DNA of 34,194 nt from Verrucomicrobiota bacterium (GTDB lineage Bacteria > Verrucomicrobiota > Verrucomicrobiia > Opitutales > Opitutaceae), in contig JAQGON010000109.1 in NCBI GenBank assembly GCA_028293565.1, positions 1 to 34,194 on the forward strand, given 5' to 3'. Below, in pieces: positions 17,049 to 25,897 of the stretch. The notes beneath the pieces were generated by a model, which searched no databases, was not told where the DNA came from, and saw only the letters and a program-made list of their open reading frames with translations. Made by a program: the position numbers and the translations under genes. Position 1 is the first letter of the stretch, and each line of letters begins with the position of its first letter.

Positions 17049-18071
17049 ATGGCCCGCCCGCTTTCCGCGATCATCGTCTCGCCGGCGTTTGACGGGATCT
17101 GGCCTTGGGCGGCGGATCATGCCCGAAAGATTTGGGAGCGGCAGGGTCCGGTGGAATTTCATCGCCTCGTTTTCGGCGACACTCGCGCCGCGGGTGAGGT
17201 TCTCGCGCGGCCTGGCGAGGTCGGGCGCTTGCTGGTGCTCGGCGCGCGCATCACCCCCGCGTGCGTGGGACGGCTGGGTGCGCTGCGCGAGATCGCGGTC
17301 ACGAACGGCTACGAATTTGGCGGGGCGGAAGCGGCCGGGCTGGCGGCGCGCGGCGTGAAAATGCACGCGCAGGCGTCGGACGGCTTCTGGGGGCAGTCGG
17401 TGGCGGAATTCGGACTTGCCCTGACGCTCTGCGGGCTGCGGCGGATTCCGCAGACGCATCGCGAGGCGCTCACGAGTCACGCCTCTTGGGGCTACGAACC
17501 GCCGCCGGGCGGGGGACAACCGGGCGCGCGCGGCCAGCAGTACGGCGACGACTCGCGGTTCGCCGCCGGCACGATCGCCGGCAAGCGCGTGCGCGTGGTC
17601 GGGGCGGGAAATATCGGGAGCCGCTACGCGAGTTTCTGCCGCATGCTGGGCGCGGACGTTGCGGCGTGGGACCCCTTTGCGCCGGAGCCGTCGTTTCATC
17701 GCGCCGGGGCGCGGCGCGAGTGGCACCTGTCAAACCTCGTGAAAGACGCGGAGATTTTCGCCCCGATGCTTCCCTTGACCGAGACGACGCGGGGTCTGGT
17801 CACGGCCGATCTGATCGACGCGCTGCCGCGGGGGACGCTCGTGGTCCTCGTCACGCGGGCGGGAATCTGCGACATGCCCGCCGTGCGCCGGCGCGTGCTG
17901 GCGGACGAGTTGGCGCTGGCGGCGGACGTCTTCGACGTGGAGCCGCTGCCTTTGAACGATCCATTGCTGGGACGGCACAATGTTGTCCACACCCCGCATA
18001 ATGCCGGCCGCACGCGTCACGCGAACGAGCAGTGGTCGGAGATGCTGCTGGCGAAGTTCGATCCGCAGTAG
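17049..18071 (+). CDS. D-isomer-specific 2-hydroxyacid dehydrogenase
   Basis: 340 residues. The NAD-binding loop is VVGAGNIGSR (183-192). The catalytic Arg-Glu-His set is visible as VTRAGI (Arg270), DVEPLP (Glu298) and TPHNAG (His317). A glycine- and proline-rich segment (PPPGGGQPGARG, about 151-162) is inserted before the nucleotide domain. The family interconverts 2-oxo and D-2-hydroxy acids; members next to Gfo/Idh genes often act in sugar-acid metabolism, but the substrate here is unknown. It lies 123 bp after the oxidoreductase gene. The 80-bp region after its stop separates it from the convergent pdhC. Confidence 0.88.
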   Translation: MARPLSAIIVSPAFDGIWPWAADHARKIWERQGPVEFHRLVFGDTRAAGEVLARPGEVGRLLVLGARITPACVGRLGALREIAVTNGYEFGGAEAAGLAARGVKMHAQASDGFWGQSVAEFGLALTLCGLRRIPQTHREALTSHASWGYEPPPGGGQPGARGQQYGDDSRFAAGTIAGKRVRVVGAGNIGSRYASFCRMLGADVAAWDPFAPEPSFHRAGARREWHLSNLVKDAEIFAPMLPLTETTRGLVTADLIDALPRGTLVVLVTRAGICDMPAVRRRVLADELALAADVFDVEPLPLNDPLLGRHNVVHTPHNAGRTRHANEQWSEMLLAKFDPQ

Positions 18072-18151
18072 CGCCGGGTTCCGTGCGATCCGCGGCTAAC
18101 TGCAGGGTGGGGGCCGCCCTCCGCGCCGGAATTCCTCGCGGACGAAAAACA

Positions 18152-19486
18152 TCAGAGCAGGAGCAGGGCGGGATTCTCGAGATGGTCCTTCAGCGCGTTG
18201 AGGAACTTGGCGCCGAGCGCGCCGTCGACGACGCGGTGGTCGCACGAGAGCGTGAGGGACATGCGTTCGCCGACCACGATCTCGTCGTTCTTCACGACCG
18301 GTTTTTTCACCGTCGCGCCGACGGCCAGGATCGCGGAGTTCGGCGGGTTGATGATCGCGGAGAACCGCTCGATGCCCATCATGCCGAGATTGGAAACGCA
18401 GAAGGTGCCGCCGGTGAATTCGGCGGGCGTGAGCTTCTTCTCCCGCGCGCGCTTGCCGAGATCCTTGGCTTCGGTGCTGATCTGAAAGGCGGTCTTCCTG
18501 TCGGTGTCCTTGATCACGGGAGTGATGAGGCCGTCGTCGATCGCGACAGCGAACGAGACATGGACCGAGCCGTGGAATTTGATTCCGGCCGCGTCCCACG
18601 AACTGTTCACCGCCGGCACGGCGCGGAGGGCGGCGGCGCTGGCCTTGAGGATGAAATCGTTCACCGAGAGGCGCACGGCGTCCTTGGACAGGCCGGCGTT
18701 CAGCGCGACGCGCAGCGCGTTCAACGGCGCGACGTCGACCTCGATCTCGAGGTAGAAATGCGGGATGGTCGTCTTCGACTCGACGAGGCGGCGCGCGATC
18801 GTCGCGCGCATGTTGGAGAGCGCGGCAGTGGATTCGGCCTGCACGGGGGTCTTGTCGAGCACCGAGCGCCAGGGCCACGTCTCGGCGGCGGGCTTGGGCG
18901 TGCCGCCTTTTGCGGCGGGTGCGGGAGGATTTTTCTCCGCGGCCAGGATGTCCGCGCGAACGATGCGTCCGCCGGGGCCGCTGCCGGCGACGCGGGAATA
19001 ATCCAGTCCTTTTTCCTCGGCAAGCTTGCGGGCCAGCGGGGAAATCCGCACGCGTCCGCCGGTGGCGGCAGGAGCAGGAAGGGGAGCAGCCGGCGATGGC
19101 GCCGGGGCGGAAGCGGGAGCGGAGACCGGAGCAGGCGTGCTGACCGGCGAGACCGGAGCGGGCGCGGCCGCCTTGGGAGCCGGCGCCGGGGCTGCGGCGG
19201 GCGGAGCGGCGGGTGCTGCAGGTGCGGCGGGGACGTCGACTTTTTCGCCGGGTTTGCCGATGGCGCACAGCGGGGCGCCGATCGCAATCTGCGAACCGGC
19301 GGGCGAAAAGATTTTCAGCAGCGTGCCGTCAAAGAACGACTCTAGCTCCATCGTGGCCTTGTCCGTCTCGACCTCGGCGAGCATGTCGCCCGACTTGACG
19401 GCATCGCCTTCCTTTTTGAGCCACTTGACCAGCGTGCCCACCGTCATGGTGTCGCTGAGTTTCGGCATATCGATTATTTGGGCCAT
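18152..19486 (-). CDS. pdhC: Pyruvate dehydrogenase E2, dihydrolipoyl acetyltransferase
   Basis: 444 residues. A single N-terminal lipoyl domain carries the lipoylated lysine in ETDKATME (Lys43). A flexible Ala/Pro-rich linker (about 86-145) leads to the E1/E3-binding domain (RISPLARKLAEEKGLD, GSGPGGRI). The catalytic acetyltransferase domain ends in SCDHRVVDG with catalytic His417 and Asp421. It transfers the acetyl group from lipoate to CoA. It is the last gene of the pdhA-pdhB-pdhC run; E3 (lipoamide dehydrogenase) is not in the window. A 2-oxoglutarate or acetoin-type E2 is less likely given the partner E1 subunits. Confidence 0.92.
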   Translation of the reverse strand: MAQIIDMPKLSDTMTVGTLVKWLKKEGDAVKSGDMLAEVETDKATMELESFFDGTLLKIFSPAGSQIAIGAPLCAIGKPGEKVDVPAAPAAPAAPPAAAPAPAPKAAAPAPVSPVSTPAPVSAPASAPAPSPAAPLPAPAATGGRVRISPLARKLAEEKGLDYSRVAGSGPGGRIVRADILAAEKNPPAPAAKGGTPKPAAETWPWRSVLDKTPVQAESTAALSNMRATIARRLVESKTTIPHFYLEIEVDVAPLNALRVALNAGLSKDAVRLSVNDFILKASAAALRAVPAVNSSWDAAGIKFHGSVHVSFAVAIDDGLITPVIKDTDRKTAFQISTEAKDLGKRAREKKLTPAEFTGGTFCVSNLGMMGIERFSAIINPPNSAILAVGATVKKPVVKNDEIVVGERMSLTLSCDHRVVDGALGAKFLNALKDHLENPALLLL

Positions 19487-19499
19487 GGTCGGAGGGGGG

Positions 19500-19590
19500 A
19501 AATCGCAGTTCGCAGTTCGGAGATCGCAGATCGGAGGGCTTTCGGCTGAATGCTGAAGGCTGAGAGCTGAAAGCTGAAGGCTGAAAGCTT
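19500..19590. repeat. Short degenerate direct repeats between pdhB and pdhC
   Basis: Two kinds of short repeats fill the 121-bp gap. One is gcagttcgcagttcgg with agatcgcagatcgg at about 19507-19534. The other is a run of GCTGAA-type units (gctgaatgctgaaggctga...) from about 19545 to 19588, six copies with small changes. They are low-complexity and non-coding, and may be slippage-prone. Confidence 0.7.
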
Positions 19591-19607
19591 ATTCCCGACG
19601 GCGGGAA

Positions 19608-20585
19608 TTATGCCATCAGTTCCAGCGCGGCTTTGAGCACGCGCTGCGGGTTGGGCAGCTGCTCGGCCTCGATCGGCGGGCTGTAGATCGCGGGCGCGTC
19701 GACGGTCGTCAGGCGGTGAATGGGCGCGTCGAGTTCATCGAAGGCCTCGCGCTGGATCATGTAGGCGAGCTGCGAGCCGACGCTGGCGAAGGGCTTCTGC
19801 TCCTCGACGATCAGCACGCGGTGCGTTTTCGCGACCGAGGCGAGGACCGTGTCGATGTCGAGCGGCCGGATCGTGCGGAGGTCGACGACCTCGGCGGAGA
19901 CGTCATGCTCTTTCTGGAGGAGGTCGGCCGCGGCGAGCGAATGAAGGACGGAGCGGCCGTACGTGACAATCGTCAGGTCCGTGCCGGCCCGTTTCACGTC
20001 GGCGACCCCCAGCGGGATCACGTGTTCGCCCTCGGGGACTTCGCCCTTGTCGCCGTAGAGAATGGTGTTCTCGAGGAAGAAAACGGGGTCGTTGTCGCGG
20101 ATCGCCGATTTGAGGAGCCCCTTGGCGTCGGACGGGGTGGAAGGGACGACAACCTTCACGCCCGGATGGTTCGCGAGGACGTTTTCCGGCGTGTGCGAAT
20201 GGGTGGCGCCGACGTTGGTGCCGCCGTTGGCGGGTCCGCGGATGACGATCGGGCAGTTGATCAAGCCGCCCGACATGTAGCGGACGTTGGCGGCGTTGTT
20301 GAGAATCTGGTCGAAGGCCACGGAGTAAAAACTCCAGAACATGAGCTCCATCACCGGACGGATGCCGAGCATCGAGGCGCCGACGCCCATCCCGATGAAC
20401 CCCGCTTCGGAAATCGGAGTGTCGACGATCCGGTTGGGGCCGAACTTGGCGAGCAGGCCCTCCGTGACCTTGTAGGCGCCGTTGAACTGGGCGACTTCCT
20501 CACCGAGGACGACGACGTTGGCATCGCGTTCCAGCTCCTCGGCAAGGGCGTGGCGGATGGCTTCGCGGTAGGAGATGACGGGCAT
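19608..20585 (-). CDS. pdhB: Pyruvate dehydrogenase E1 component, beta subunit
   Basis: 325 residues, the standard length for the E1-beta (transketolase-like pyrimidine-binding plus C-terminal) subunit. It shows SYREAIRHALAEEL, VLGEEVAQFNGAYKVTEGL (the TPP-activating Glu is in this region), DTPISEAGFIGMGVGASM, THSHTPENVLANHPGVKVV, and the C-terminal-domain segments VVDLRTIRPLD and VEEQKPFASVGSQ. It pairs with pdhA as the alpha2-beta2 E1 that decarboxylates pyruvate and acetylates lipoate. It sits 69 bp after pdhA and 121 bp before pdhC. The branched-chain oxoacid E1 is a possible alternative. Confidence 0.92.
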   Translation of the reverse strand: MPVISYREAIRHALAEELERDANVVVLGEEVAQFNGAYKVTEGLLAKFGPNRIVDTPISEAGFIGMGVGASMLGIRPVMELMFWSFYSVAFDQILNNAANVRYMSGGLINCPIVIRGPANGGTNVGATHSHTPENVLANHPGVKVVVPSTPSDAKGLLKSAIRDNDPVFFLENTILYGDKGEVPEGEHVIPLGVADVKRAGTDLTIVTYGRSVLHSLAAADLLQKEHDVSAEVVDLRTIRPLDIDTVLASVAKTHRVLIVEEQKPFASVGSQLAYMIQREAFDELDAPIHRLTTVDAPAIYSPPIEAEQLPNPQRVLKAALELMA

Positions 20586-20654
20586 GGAAAATGACGAATG
20601 ACTAAAGCCTGATGAAGGAGGGCGGATTTGCCGGGTTTGGCTGGGCGGAGGCGG

Positions 20655-21755
20655 TCAATCGAAGAAGAGGCGGCCTTTGGATTTTCGCTCGGAGGGATTG
20701 TCGGCCTCCCAGTAAACGTCCTTCTGGATGTCGTCGACCGTGGGGTACGGGCTGGCCTCAGCGAACTCCGCGGCGGCCTCGGCCTCGGCGCGGGCGGCCT
20801 GGTCGATTTTCTCGATCAGCGCCTCATCGAGCACGCCCTCGGCCACGAGCTGGTGCTGGAAGACCTGGATCGGATCCTTGGTGCGGCGGTATTCCTCGAT
20901 TTCAGCCTTGGCGCGGTAGGTGTTGTCGGGATCGGCGACGGAGTGGCCGCGGTAACGATAGGTGCGGACCTCGACGACCGACGGCTTCGATTCCTCGCGG
21001 GCGGCGCGGAGGAACTTGTCCATCACCGCGCGGACGTCGTAGAGATCGTGCCCGTCGCAGGTGCCCCAGGCCATGTTGTAGCCTTCGGCGCGCTTCGCGA
21101 GTTCGCCGGCCGACGAACGCTCCTGGCTGGTGCCCATCGAGTAGCCGTTGTTCTCGATGACGAAGACGACCGGGAGCTGCCAGAGGGACGCGAGGTTATA
21201 GGCCTCGTGGACGGCGCCCTGGTTCACGGCGCCGTCGCCCATGAACGCCATCGCGGCGCCCTTGATGTTTTTGTATTTGAGCGCATAGGCGAGGCCGGTG
21301 CCGAGCGGGATTTGTCCGCCGACGATGCCGTGGCCGCCCCAGAAATTCCGGTCGGGCGCGAAGTAGTGCATCGAGCCGCCCTTGCCCTTGGAGCAACCGG
21401 TGGCTTTGCCGTAGAGCTCCGCCATCAGCTCGTTCACGCCCATGCCGACGGCGATGGCGTGCCCGTGATCGCGATAGGCGGTGAAGACGTGATCGTTCTT
21501 GCCCATCAGCGAGCAGGACCCGACCGCCACCGCTTCCTGCCCGATATAAAGGTGGAGAAATCCGCCGATTTTCTTCGCCTGGTAGGCCCGCAGCGAACGC
21601 TCTTCGAAGCGGCGAATCCGCATCATCATCCGGAACAGGTCAATCCGGTCGTCCTTCGTCAGCTTCTGGTTGATCCCGACGTTGGCGGCGGGGCTGACGC
21701 TGGCGGCGCTTTCGGCGTCCTTCTTTTCGGCAGTGGCGCTAGGTTTTTTGCTCAC
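20655..21755 (-). CDS. pdhA: Pyruvate dehydrogenase E1 component, alpha subunit
   Basis: 366 residues from GTG 21755. After a low-complexity N-terminal 30 residues, the fold begins at LTKDDRIDLFRMMMRIRRFEE. FTAYRDHGHAI and GKGGSMHYF are family landmarks. The thiamine-diphosphate motif runs from GDGAVNQG (173-180) to IENN (200-203). YRYRGHSVADPD matches the loop that contains the regulatory serine in mitochondrial E1-alpha. It is the first gene of the pdh unit. A 13-bp palindrome lies just before the start codon. The long upstream gap (21756-21932) probably holds the operon promoter, but I could not pick one with confidence. Confidence 0.92.
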   Translation of the reverse strand: MSKKPSATAEKKDAESAASVSPAANVGINQKLTKDDRIDLFRMMMRIRRFEERSLRAYQAKKIGGFLHLYIGQEAVAVGSCSLMGKNDHVFTAYRDHGHAIAVGMGVNELMAELYGKATGCSKGKGGSMHYFAPDRNFWGGHGIVGGQIPLGTGLAYALKYKNIKGAAMAFMGDGAVNQGAVHEAYNLASLWQLPVVFVIENNGYSMGTSQERSSAGELAKRAEGYNMAWGTCDGHDLYDVRAVMDKFLRAAREESKPSVVEVRTYRYRGHSVADPDNTYRAKAEIEEYRRTKDPIQVFQHQLVAEGVLDEALIEKIDQAARAEAEAAAEFAEASPYPTVDDIQKDVYWEADNPSERKSKGRLFFD

Positions 21756-21758
21756 GGG

Positions 21759-21771
21759 AAGAATGATTCTT
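21759..21771. promoter_or_regulatory. 13-bp palindrome at the pdhA start
   Basis: AAGAATGATTCTT (plus strand) is a perfect 6-bp inverted repeat around one base. It ends 3 bases before the pdhA GTG, where the ribosome binding site should be, and no Shine-Dalgarno-like purine run is seen there. It may be a regulator site or a hairpin affecting translation; this is a guess from position only. Confidence 0.35.
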
Positions 21772-21932
21772 TTGGCTAAAGGAAAAGTCTCCGTCGGATG
21801 CCATAGAAATCAAGTGTTTACTCCCGGTTCTTGGAAAACAGCCGGACGGGAACGGCGAATGGACGCGAGTGCACGCGCATAAAATCCGGGGAGAGGAAGG
21901 TTGGGTCACCGCCCCGATGCCGGCATTCATGG

Positions 21933-22448
21933 TCAATCCTGGCTTAACGCGGGGACGATTTCCTCGATCGTGACGGACACCGGGCTGCCGGGCGCGCAGT
22001 CGGCGCGGAGGGCCACGAAGCGATCCCGGTACTGGTCATAGATAGGCCAGAGGGCGCTGCGGTCGGTTTCGGGGATCGCGAGCTGGCGGATGGCGTCACG
22101 GGAGAAAAACCCGAACTGTCCTTCGGCGATATCCGGTGGCCGGTCGCCGATGGGTTTTCGGCAGCGAAAGAGAAACATCAGCCAGTGCGATTCGCCCTCG
22201 TAGGCCTTCTCGGCGATCATCGCGAACAGGTGAAGGTCATCGGGCGAAACCGCGAAGCCGGTTTCCTCCCGCGTTTCCCTCACGGCGCACTCGAACGGAG
22301 ACTCGCCGATTCCGGTTTCAAGTTTTCCGCCGATCGGACTCCACACGCCGAGATTCGGAGGCTTGGCGCGAAGGAGGAGCAGGTGCTCGCCCGCGGAGTT
22401 TTCGAGAAAAACCAGGACCGCGATCTTGTACGAGAGGGCAGGCGTCAT
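21933..22448 (-). CDS. Nudix hydrolase
   Basis: 171 residues from MTPALSYKI. The Nudix box is GGKLETGIGESPFECAVRE followed by TREETGF (residues 40-65), with the metal-binding REtrEE at 57-62. There are two more residues between the first Gly pair and Glu49 than in MutT, a variant I have seen in other Nudix subgroups. Substrate cannot be predicted; dinucleotides, nucleotide sugars or oxidised dNTPs are all possible. An upstream in-frame ATG at 22466 is an alternative start. The gene is divergent from the pilus-like cluster (131 bp) and 177 bp upstream of pdhA on the same strand. Confidence 0.85.
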   Translation of the reverse strand: MTPALSYKIAVLVFLENSAGEHLLLLRAKPPNLGVWSPIGGKLETGIGESPFECAVRETREETGFAVSPDDLHLFAMIAEKAYEGESHWLMFLFRCRKPIGDRPPDIAEGQFGFFSRDAIRQLAIPETDRSALWPIYDQYRDRFVALRADCAPGSPVSVTIEEIVPALSQD

Positions 22449-22579
22449 CGGCGAATTGCCGCGCATGCGAACGCACCCGGCGAGCCGGCGCAACAAGGAT
22501 GCGTTCCCCCCGGATTTTACCGGTTCTCCGGTAGTCGCGGCGGTTGGTCTCAGGTTCGCCCGCCGCCAACATTCCCGAA

Positions 22580-24130
22580 ATGGTTTCAATCGAGATTGGA
22601 GCGCGGCAGGTGGCGGGCGCCGTTTTCTGCCGACGGCTCAATGGCAGCCTGGTACTGCGCTGCTTTGCGATCGAGCGTCACGGCGTCGATCCCGCGCAGC
22701 GGGACGCGTGGCATGAGCAGACGGGTTTGTCTCTCGCGTCCGTGGCGGAGCGGCTGGACGCCCGCGGCCGGATTTCGCTCGTGATTCCGGAACAGCTGAC
22801 GCTGGCCAAATCGATTAGGATCCCCGCGATCGCGGCCGGGAAGCGCCGCGCGGTCATCGAATTCGAGGCGGGGCAGGCGATTCCGTTTCCCCTGGCCGAG
22901 GTTGCATGGGATTATCGGGTGGCGGACGAGGACCAGGTCGGCTTGGAGGTCGCCGTGACGGCCGTGAAACTCGAGGCGATCGAAAAACTTTGCCTCGCGG
23001 CTCATCGAGCAGGCCTAACGGTGGAGCGGGTCTTTTCTTCGGGAGAAGCGATCGCGGCCGGGATCCGGACGGACAAAGCCGCCCTCGCGATTCGCCTCGA
23101 GGAAGACTCGGCGACGCTGGCGCTCGACGACTCGGGGCGTTCGCGCTCGCGGGCGATCGTTCTTCCCAAGGCGCAGGTTCGCGTGGAGCCGGAAGCGTCG
23201 TCCGGTTCGGGCAATGGCGAAACGCAGGTCGATGCGCTGCGCCGCGAAACGAGCCGCTTTCTGGGAAACGCACCTCGAGAAACTTGGCGTTGTTCGCCGA
23301 CGGTGGTCTATTTGATGGGGAATCAGGAAACTCGGGTTGATCTGGCTGAGGCGCTGTCGAAGGCGCTCAATCTTCCCGTCGAATGGCTCGCGACCCTTCC
23401 GCGAGTCGATATGTCCGCGACCGCCCGCCGCGGCGGCGCGTTGGACCAGATTGAGACGCTCGTGTCCCTGGCGGGTGTGGCGCGAATGGACGCGAGCGGA
23501 GTCCGCGGCGGCTCCGGTCTGCTGCCGGCGTGGGTTTGCCGAGCGGCGGTGATTCGTCGGCGGAAGGCGAGATGGGCCGCCGGGCTGGCGGCTGTGGTCG
23601 TTGCGTTGCTGTCGGCCATTTTTTATTTCGATGGCACCCGCCGGACCGCGAGCCGGAACGCCGCTGAAATTGAAGCGCGGCTGCGGGTTCTTCGGCCAAC
23701 GATTCGGGAAAACCGCGAAAATCTCTCCCGCCTGAAGCAGACCTGCGACCGCATTGAAGTGATGAGGGGATTGTTGGCGGAGAAAACGAAGTGGAGCGCT
23801 TTTTTTGCCGACCTTCAGGAGACGTTGACGGCTGTGGAAGACGTCTGGCTCGATGACCTCTCGGTCATCACGCCGAAAAAGCCGGCGACGCCGGGCGTCG
23901 CCGGCAAGGCGAAGCCGCCCATCATGCTGCGAGTCAGCGGCCGGCTGCTCGACCCGGAAAACCCGGAGGCGAAGGTCAGCGCGTTATCCTCTGCGCGCGC
24001 GAAACGCTTGCTGGCCGGCTTTGAAGCATCGCCGTTCGTCTCCGCGGTTCGAGACCAGCGCTTCGATAATTCGGCGCCGGGGATTCTTCGCTTCGACCTG
24101 ACCCTCGTGATGGAAGCGGAGTGGATGTGA
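22580..24130 (+). CDS. PilM/PilN-type fused pilus (or GspL-like) assembly protein
   Basis: 516 residues. The first 320 or so show the actin-like PilM layout: it begins VSIEIGARQVAGAVF, has LVIPEQLTLAKSIRIPA and FEAGQAIPFPLAEVAWDYRV (quoted in part; the 'phenylalanine-pro-leu' loop typical of PilM), and ends its domain near LAGVARMD. A single membrane segment (about 330-350) follows, then a coiled-coil-like stretch and a ferredoxin-like periplasmic domain as in PilN (DLQETLTAVEDVWLDDLSV). The fusion is the arrangement of GspL and, as I remember, of Akkermansia Amuc_1101. It would link cytoplasmic and periplasmic parts of a type IV pilus-like machine. The next gene overlaps its stop. Confidence 0.75.
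   Translation: MVSIEIGARQVAGAVFCRRLNGSLVLRCFAIERHGVDPAQRDAWHEQTGLSLASVAERLDARGRISLVIPEQLTLAKSIRIPAIAAGKRRAVIEFEAGQAIPFPLAEVAWDYRVADEDQVGLEVAVTAVKLEAIEKLCLAAHRAGLTVERVFSSGEAIAAGIRTDKAALAIRLEEDSATLALDDSGRSRSRAIVLPKAQVRVEPEASSGSGNGETQVDALRRETSRFLGNAPRETWRCSPTVVYLMGNQETRVDLAEALSKALNLPVEWLATLPRVDMSATARRGGALDQIETLVSLAGVARMDASGVRGGSGLLPAWVCRAAVIRRRKARWAAGLAAVVVALLSAIFYFDGTRRTASRNAAEIEARLRVLRPTIRENRENLSRLKQTCDRIEVMRGLLAEKTKWSAFFADLQETLTAVEDVWLDDLSVITPKKPATPGVAGKAKPPIMLRVSGRLLDPENPEAKVSALSSARAKRLLAGFEASPFVSAVRDQRFDNSAPGILRFDLTLVMEAEWM
24118..24121 (+). promoter_or_regulatory. Ribosome binding site for the GTG start of the PilO-like gene
   Basis: GGAG at 24118-24121 lies 5 bases before GTG 24127, whose GTGA overlaps the TGA stop of the upstream gene (24128-24130). 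The 4-base overlap indicates translational coupling and favours 24127 over GTG 24121 and ATG 24139. Confidence 0.6.
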
Positions 24131-25017
24131 ACCTTTCGATGAACGCGCGTCACCGTCCTTCTCTGCTTTCGATCGCTCTCGTCGCAGTCGGAATCGTCTG
24201 GGGCATCGAGGTCGCAGTGCTGCTCTGGGTGAAATCACGGGCCCAGGCGGAAAGCGGGCGTTTCGAACGCGTGAACCGCGAGATCAACGCGACTCTGGCG
24301 GAGGAGTCCGGGTCGAGTCCGCAGTCCGCTGTCCCGATGACAGAAAGACAGCGGCGGGCGATGGAACTCCTGGACGATCTCGAAACCCGGCTGGGCTGCG
24401 ACGACGCGGCTGAATGGTGGTCCACCCGGAAAAAACCCCAGCCGTCGGATGCTTTTTTCGACGTCGCGGGTTTTGTCGAGCGCATGCGCGAACTGGCGTC
24501 GAGGCGCCGAATCAAGATCAAGGCGGGCGAATGCTTCGGCTTTGCCGCGTACGTTCGCGACGCATCCGACGAAACACGACTTGGAGCGGTGGTCCGCGAC
24601 CGGCTGGTTCTCGACCGGATACTCGGCGTTTTGATGAACGCGGGTCCGGACGAACTCTTGTCGGTTCAACGCGGGGCTCCGCGGAAAAAGGCCTCATCGT
24701 TGCCAGCCGACGCGAAGGACACCTTTGAAATCGATCCACGCCTGAGCGTGCGAACCACATCAGCCGTCGAGGCCGCTTCATACCGGATTTCGTTCACCGG
24801 GAGAACGGACGTCCTGCGTTCGCTGCTGAACGGGTTGGCGGAACTCGAGTTTCCGCTGTTGGTGCGATCGGTGGAAGCGGCGCGGATTGACGCCGCGGCC
24901 GTCCACGCACCGTCGCTCGTTTCCGGCGAGGTCCGGACGCTGGCTTCGCAGACGACGCGCTTCTGCGTGGTCATCGAAGCCGTCGAGCTCGCACCGCGCG
25001 AAGGGAAGGCGGGCTGA
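24127..25017 (+). CDS. PilO-like membrane protein (Amuc_1100-type position)
   Basis: 296 residues. A short cytoplasmic N-terminus, one membrane segment (about 12-36, SIALVAVGIVWGIEVAVLLW), a helical stretch (SGRFERVNREINATL) and a periplasmic region with two alpha-beta domains. The architecture is that of PilO. Sequence identity to any family is too low for me to name it by motif. Its place between the PilM/N fusion and a PilP-like gene, before a secretin, matches Amuc_1100 of Akkermansia muciniphila, a PilO-like protein known for TLR2 signalling. That comparison is by gene order and shape only. Confidence 0.65.
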   Translation: MNLSMNARHRPSLLSIALVAVGIVWGIEVAVLLWVKSRAQAESGRFERVNREINATLAEESGSSPQSAVPMTERQRRAMELLDDLETRLGCDDAAEWWSTRKKPQPSDAFFDVAGFVERMRELASRRRIKIKAGECFGFAAYVRDASDETRLGAVVRDRLVLDRILGVLMNAGPDELLSVQRGAPRKKASSLPADAKDTFEIDPRLSVRTTSAVEAASYRISFTGRTDVLRSLLNGLAELEFPLLVRSVEAARIDAAAVHAPSLVSGEVRTLASQTTRFCVVIEAVELAPREGKAG

Positions 25018-25018
25018 C

Positions 25019-25891
25019 ATGAAATTCCGGTCCGTCAAAAAAACGGGAGCGCTCTCGGCGATCGCTGCGCTGCTGGGATTGGTGGCCGGCTTCGCACCGC
25101 GCCTGGCATTTCGGCGCAGCCGGCCGTTGGCGGTGGCGAGCACACGCGGAGAAAACTCGGCGCCCGCTTTTCCCGCCGCCGATTTCATTCCTGGTCCGGA
25201 ACGAGGACCGTGGCGCAGGCCAGTGGCGCAGTCGCGCGGCGAAGAATGGCTCTATGATGTGTTCACTCCGCCAAAAATTTATCACGACGTCCCAAGTGGA
25301 CGATTCGCGGTGATTGCGCCGAACCCCGGCGACTCACCCGGAAAGGAGTGGCTGCCCCAGATCAGGCTCGTTGCAGTCAAGCACGCGCCTTTCCGCCTGC
25401 AGCTGCTGGGATGCATCGGGGGAAATGGACACTATATTGGATCGTTTGAAGACGTGGCGACGGGAGACGTGTTCCTCGCCTCCGCGGGCACGGCGCTGGA
25501 GCGGATCGGGCTCAAACTTGAAGACATCCATGTCGAGCAGCAGCCGCTGGTCGTCGGCGAACGGATCTTTGCGAACCAATGGCTGGCCTCCGCGGAAGTG
25601 ACCGATGTCGCGACGGGCCGCTCCTCGATTCTGTGGGCGGGGCGTCGCACTTGCACCGATGAATTGCTCGCCTTGGTGGCGGTCGATGAAGACGGCGACG
25701 AGGAGATGCATGAAGTGAGGCGGGGCGAGGAGTTCGAAGGCGCAGACCGGATCTTCCGCGTCGAGCGCATCGAACTGAATCCTCCCGCCGCCGAATTGAG
25801 CGTCGACGGGTGCGACCCGGCGGAAGCCGTGCGGGTTGAACTGGCCTTGTCCGCAGAGATAGACGCGTCGGAAGGCGAGCCGTCTGACTAA
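25019..25891 (+). CDS. Membrane-anchored PilP-like protein of the pilus-like cluster
   Basis: 290 residues, starting 1 base after the upstream stop (TGAC-ATG, with GGGAAGG upstream). The N-terminal segment KKTGALSAIAALLGLVAGFAP (cut as KKTGALSAIAALL and GLVAGFAP) is a probable membrane anchor or signal. The rest is periplasmic, with beta-rich repeated patterns such as RLQLLGCIGGNGHYIGSFED and GTALERIGLKLEDI (the first quoted in full, 20 residues). No catalytic motif is visible. By position it would link the inner-membrane PilN/PilO platform to the secretin, as PilP or GspC does. Gene order suggests equivalence to Amuc_1099. I do not recognise it from sequence alone. Confidence 0.6.
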   Translation: MKFRSVKKTGALSAIAALLGLVAGFAPRLAFRRSRPLAVASTRGENSAPAFPAADFIPGPERGPWRRPVAQSRGEEWLYDVFTPPKIYHDVPSGRFAVIAPNPGDSPGKEWLPQIRLVAVKHAPFRLQLLGCIGGNGHYIGSFEDVATGDVFLASAGTALERIGLKLEDIHVEQQPLVVGERIFANQWLASAEVTDVATGRSSILWAGRRTCTDELLALVAVDEDGDEEMHEVRRGEEFEGADRIFRVERIELNPPAAELSVDGCDPAEAVRVELALSAEIDASEGEPSD

Positions 25892-25897
25892 ATTTCC

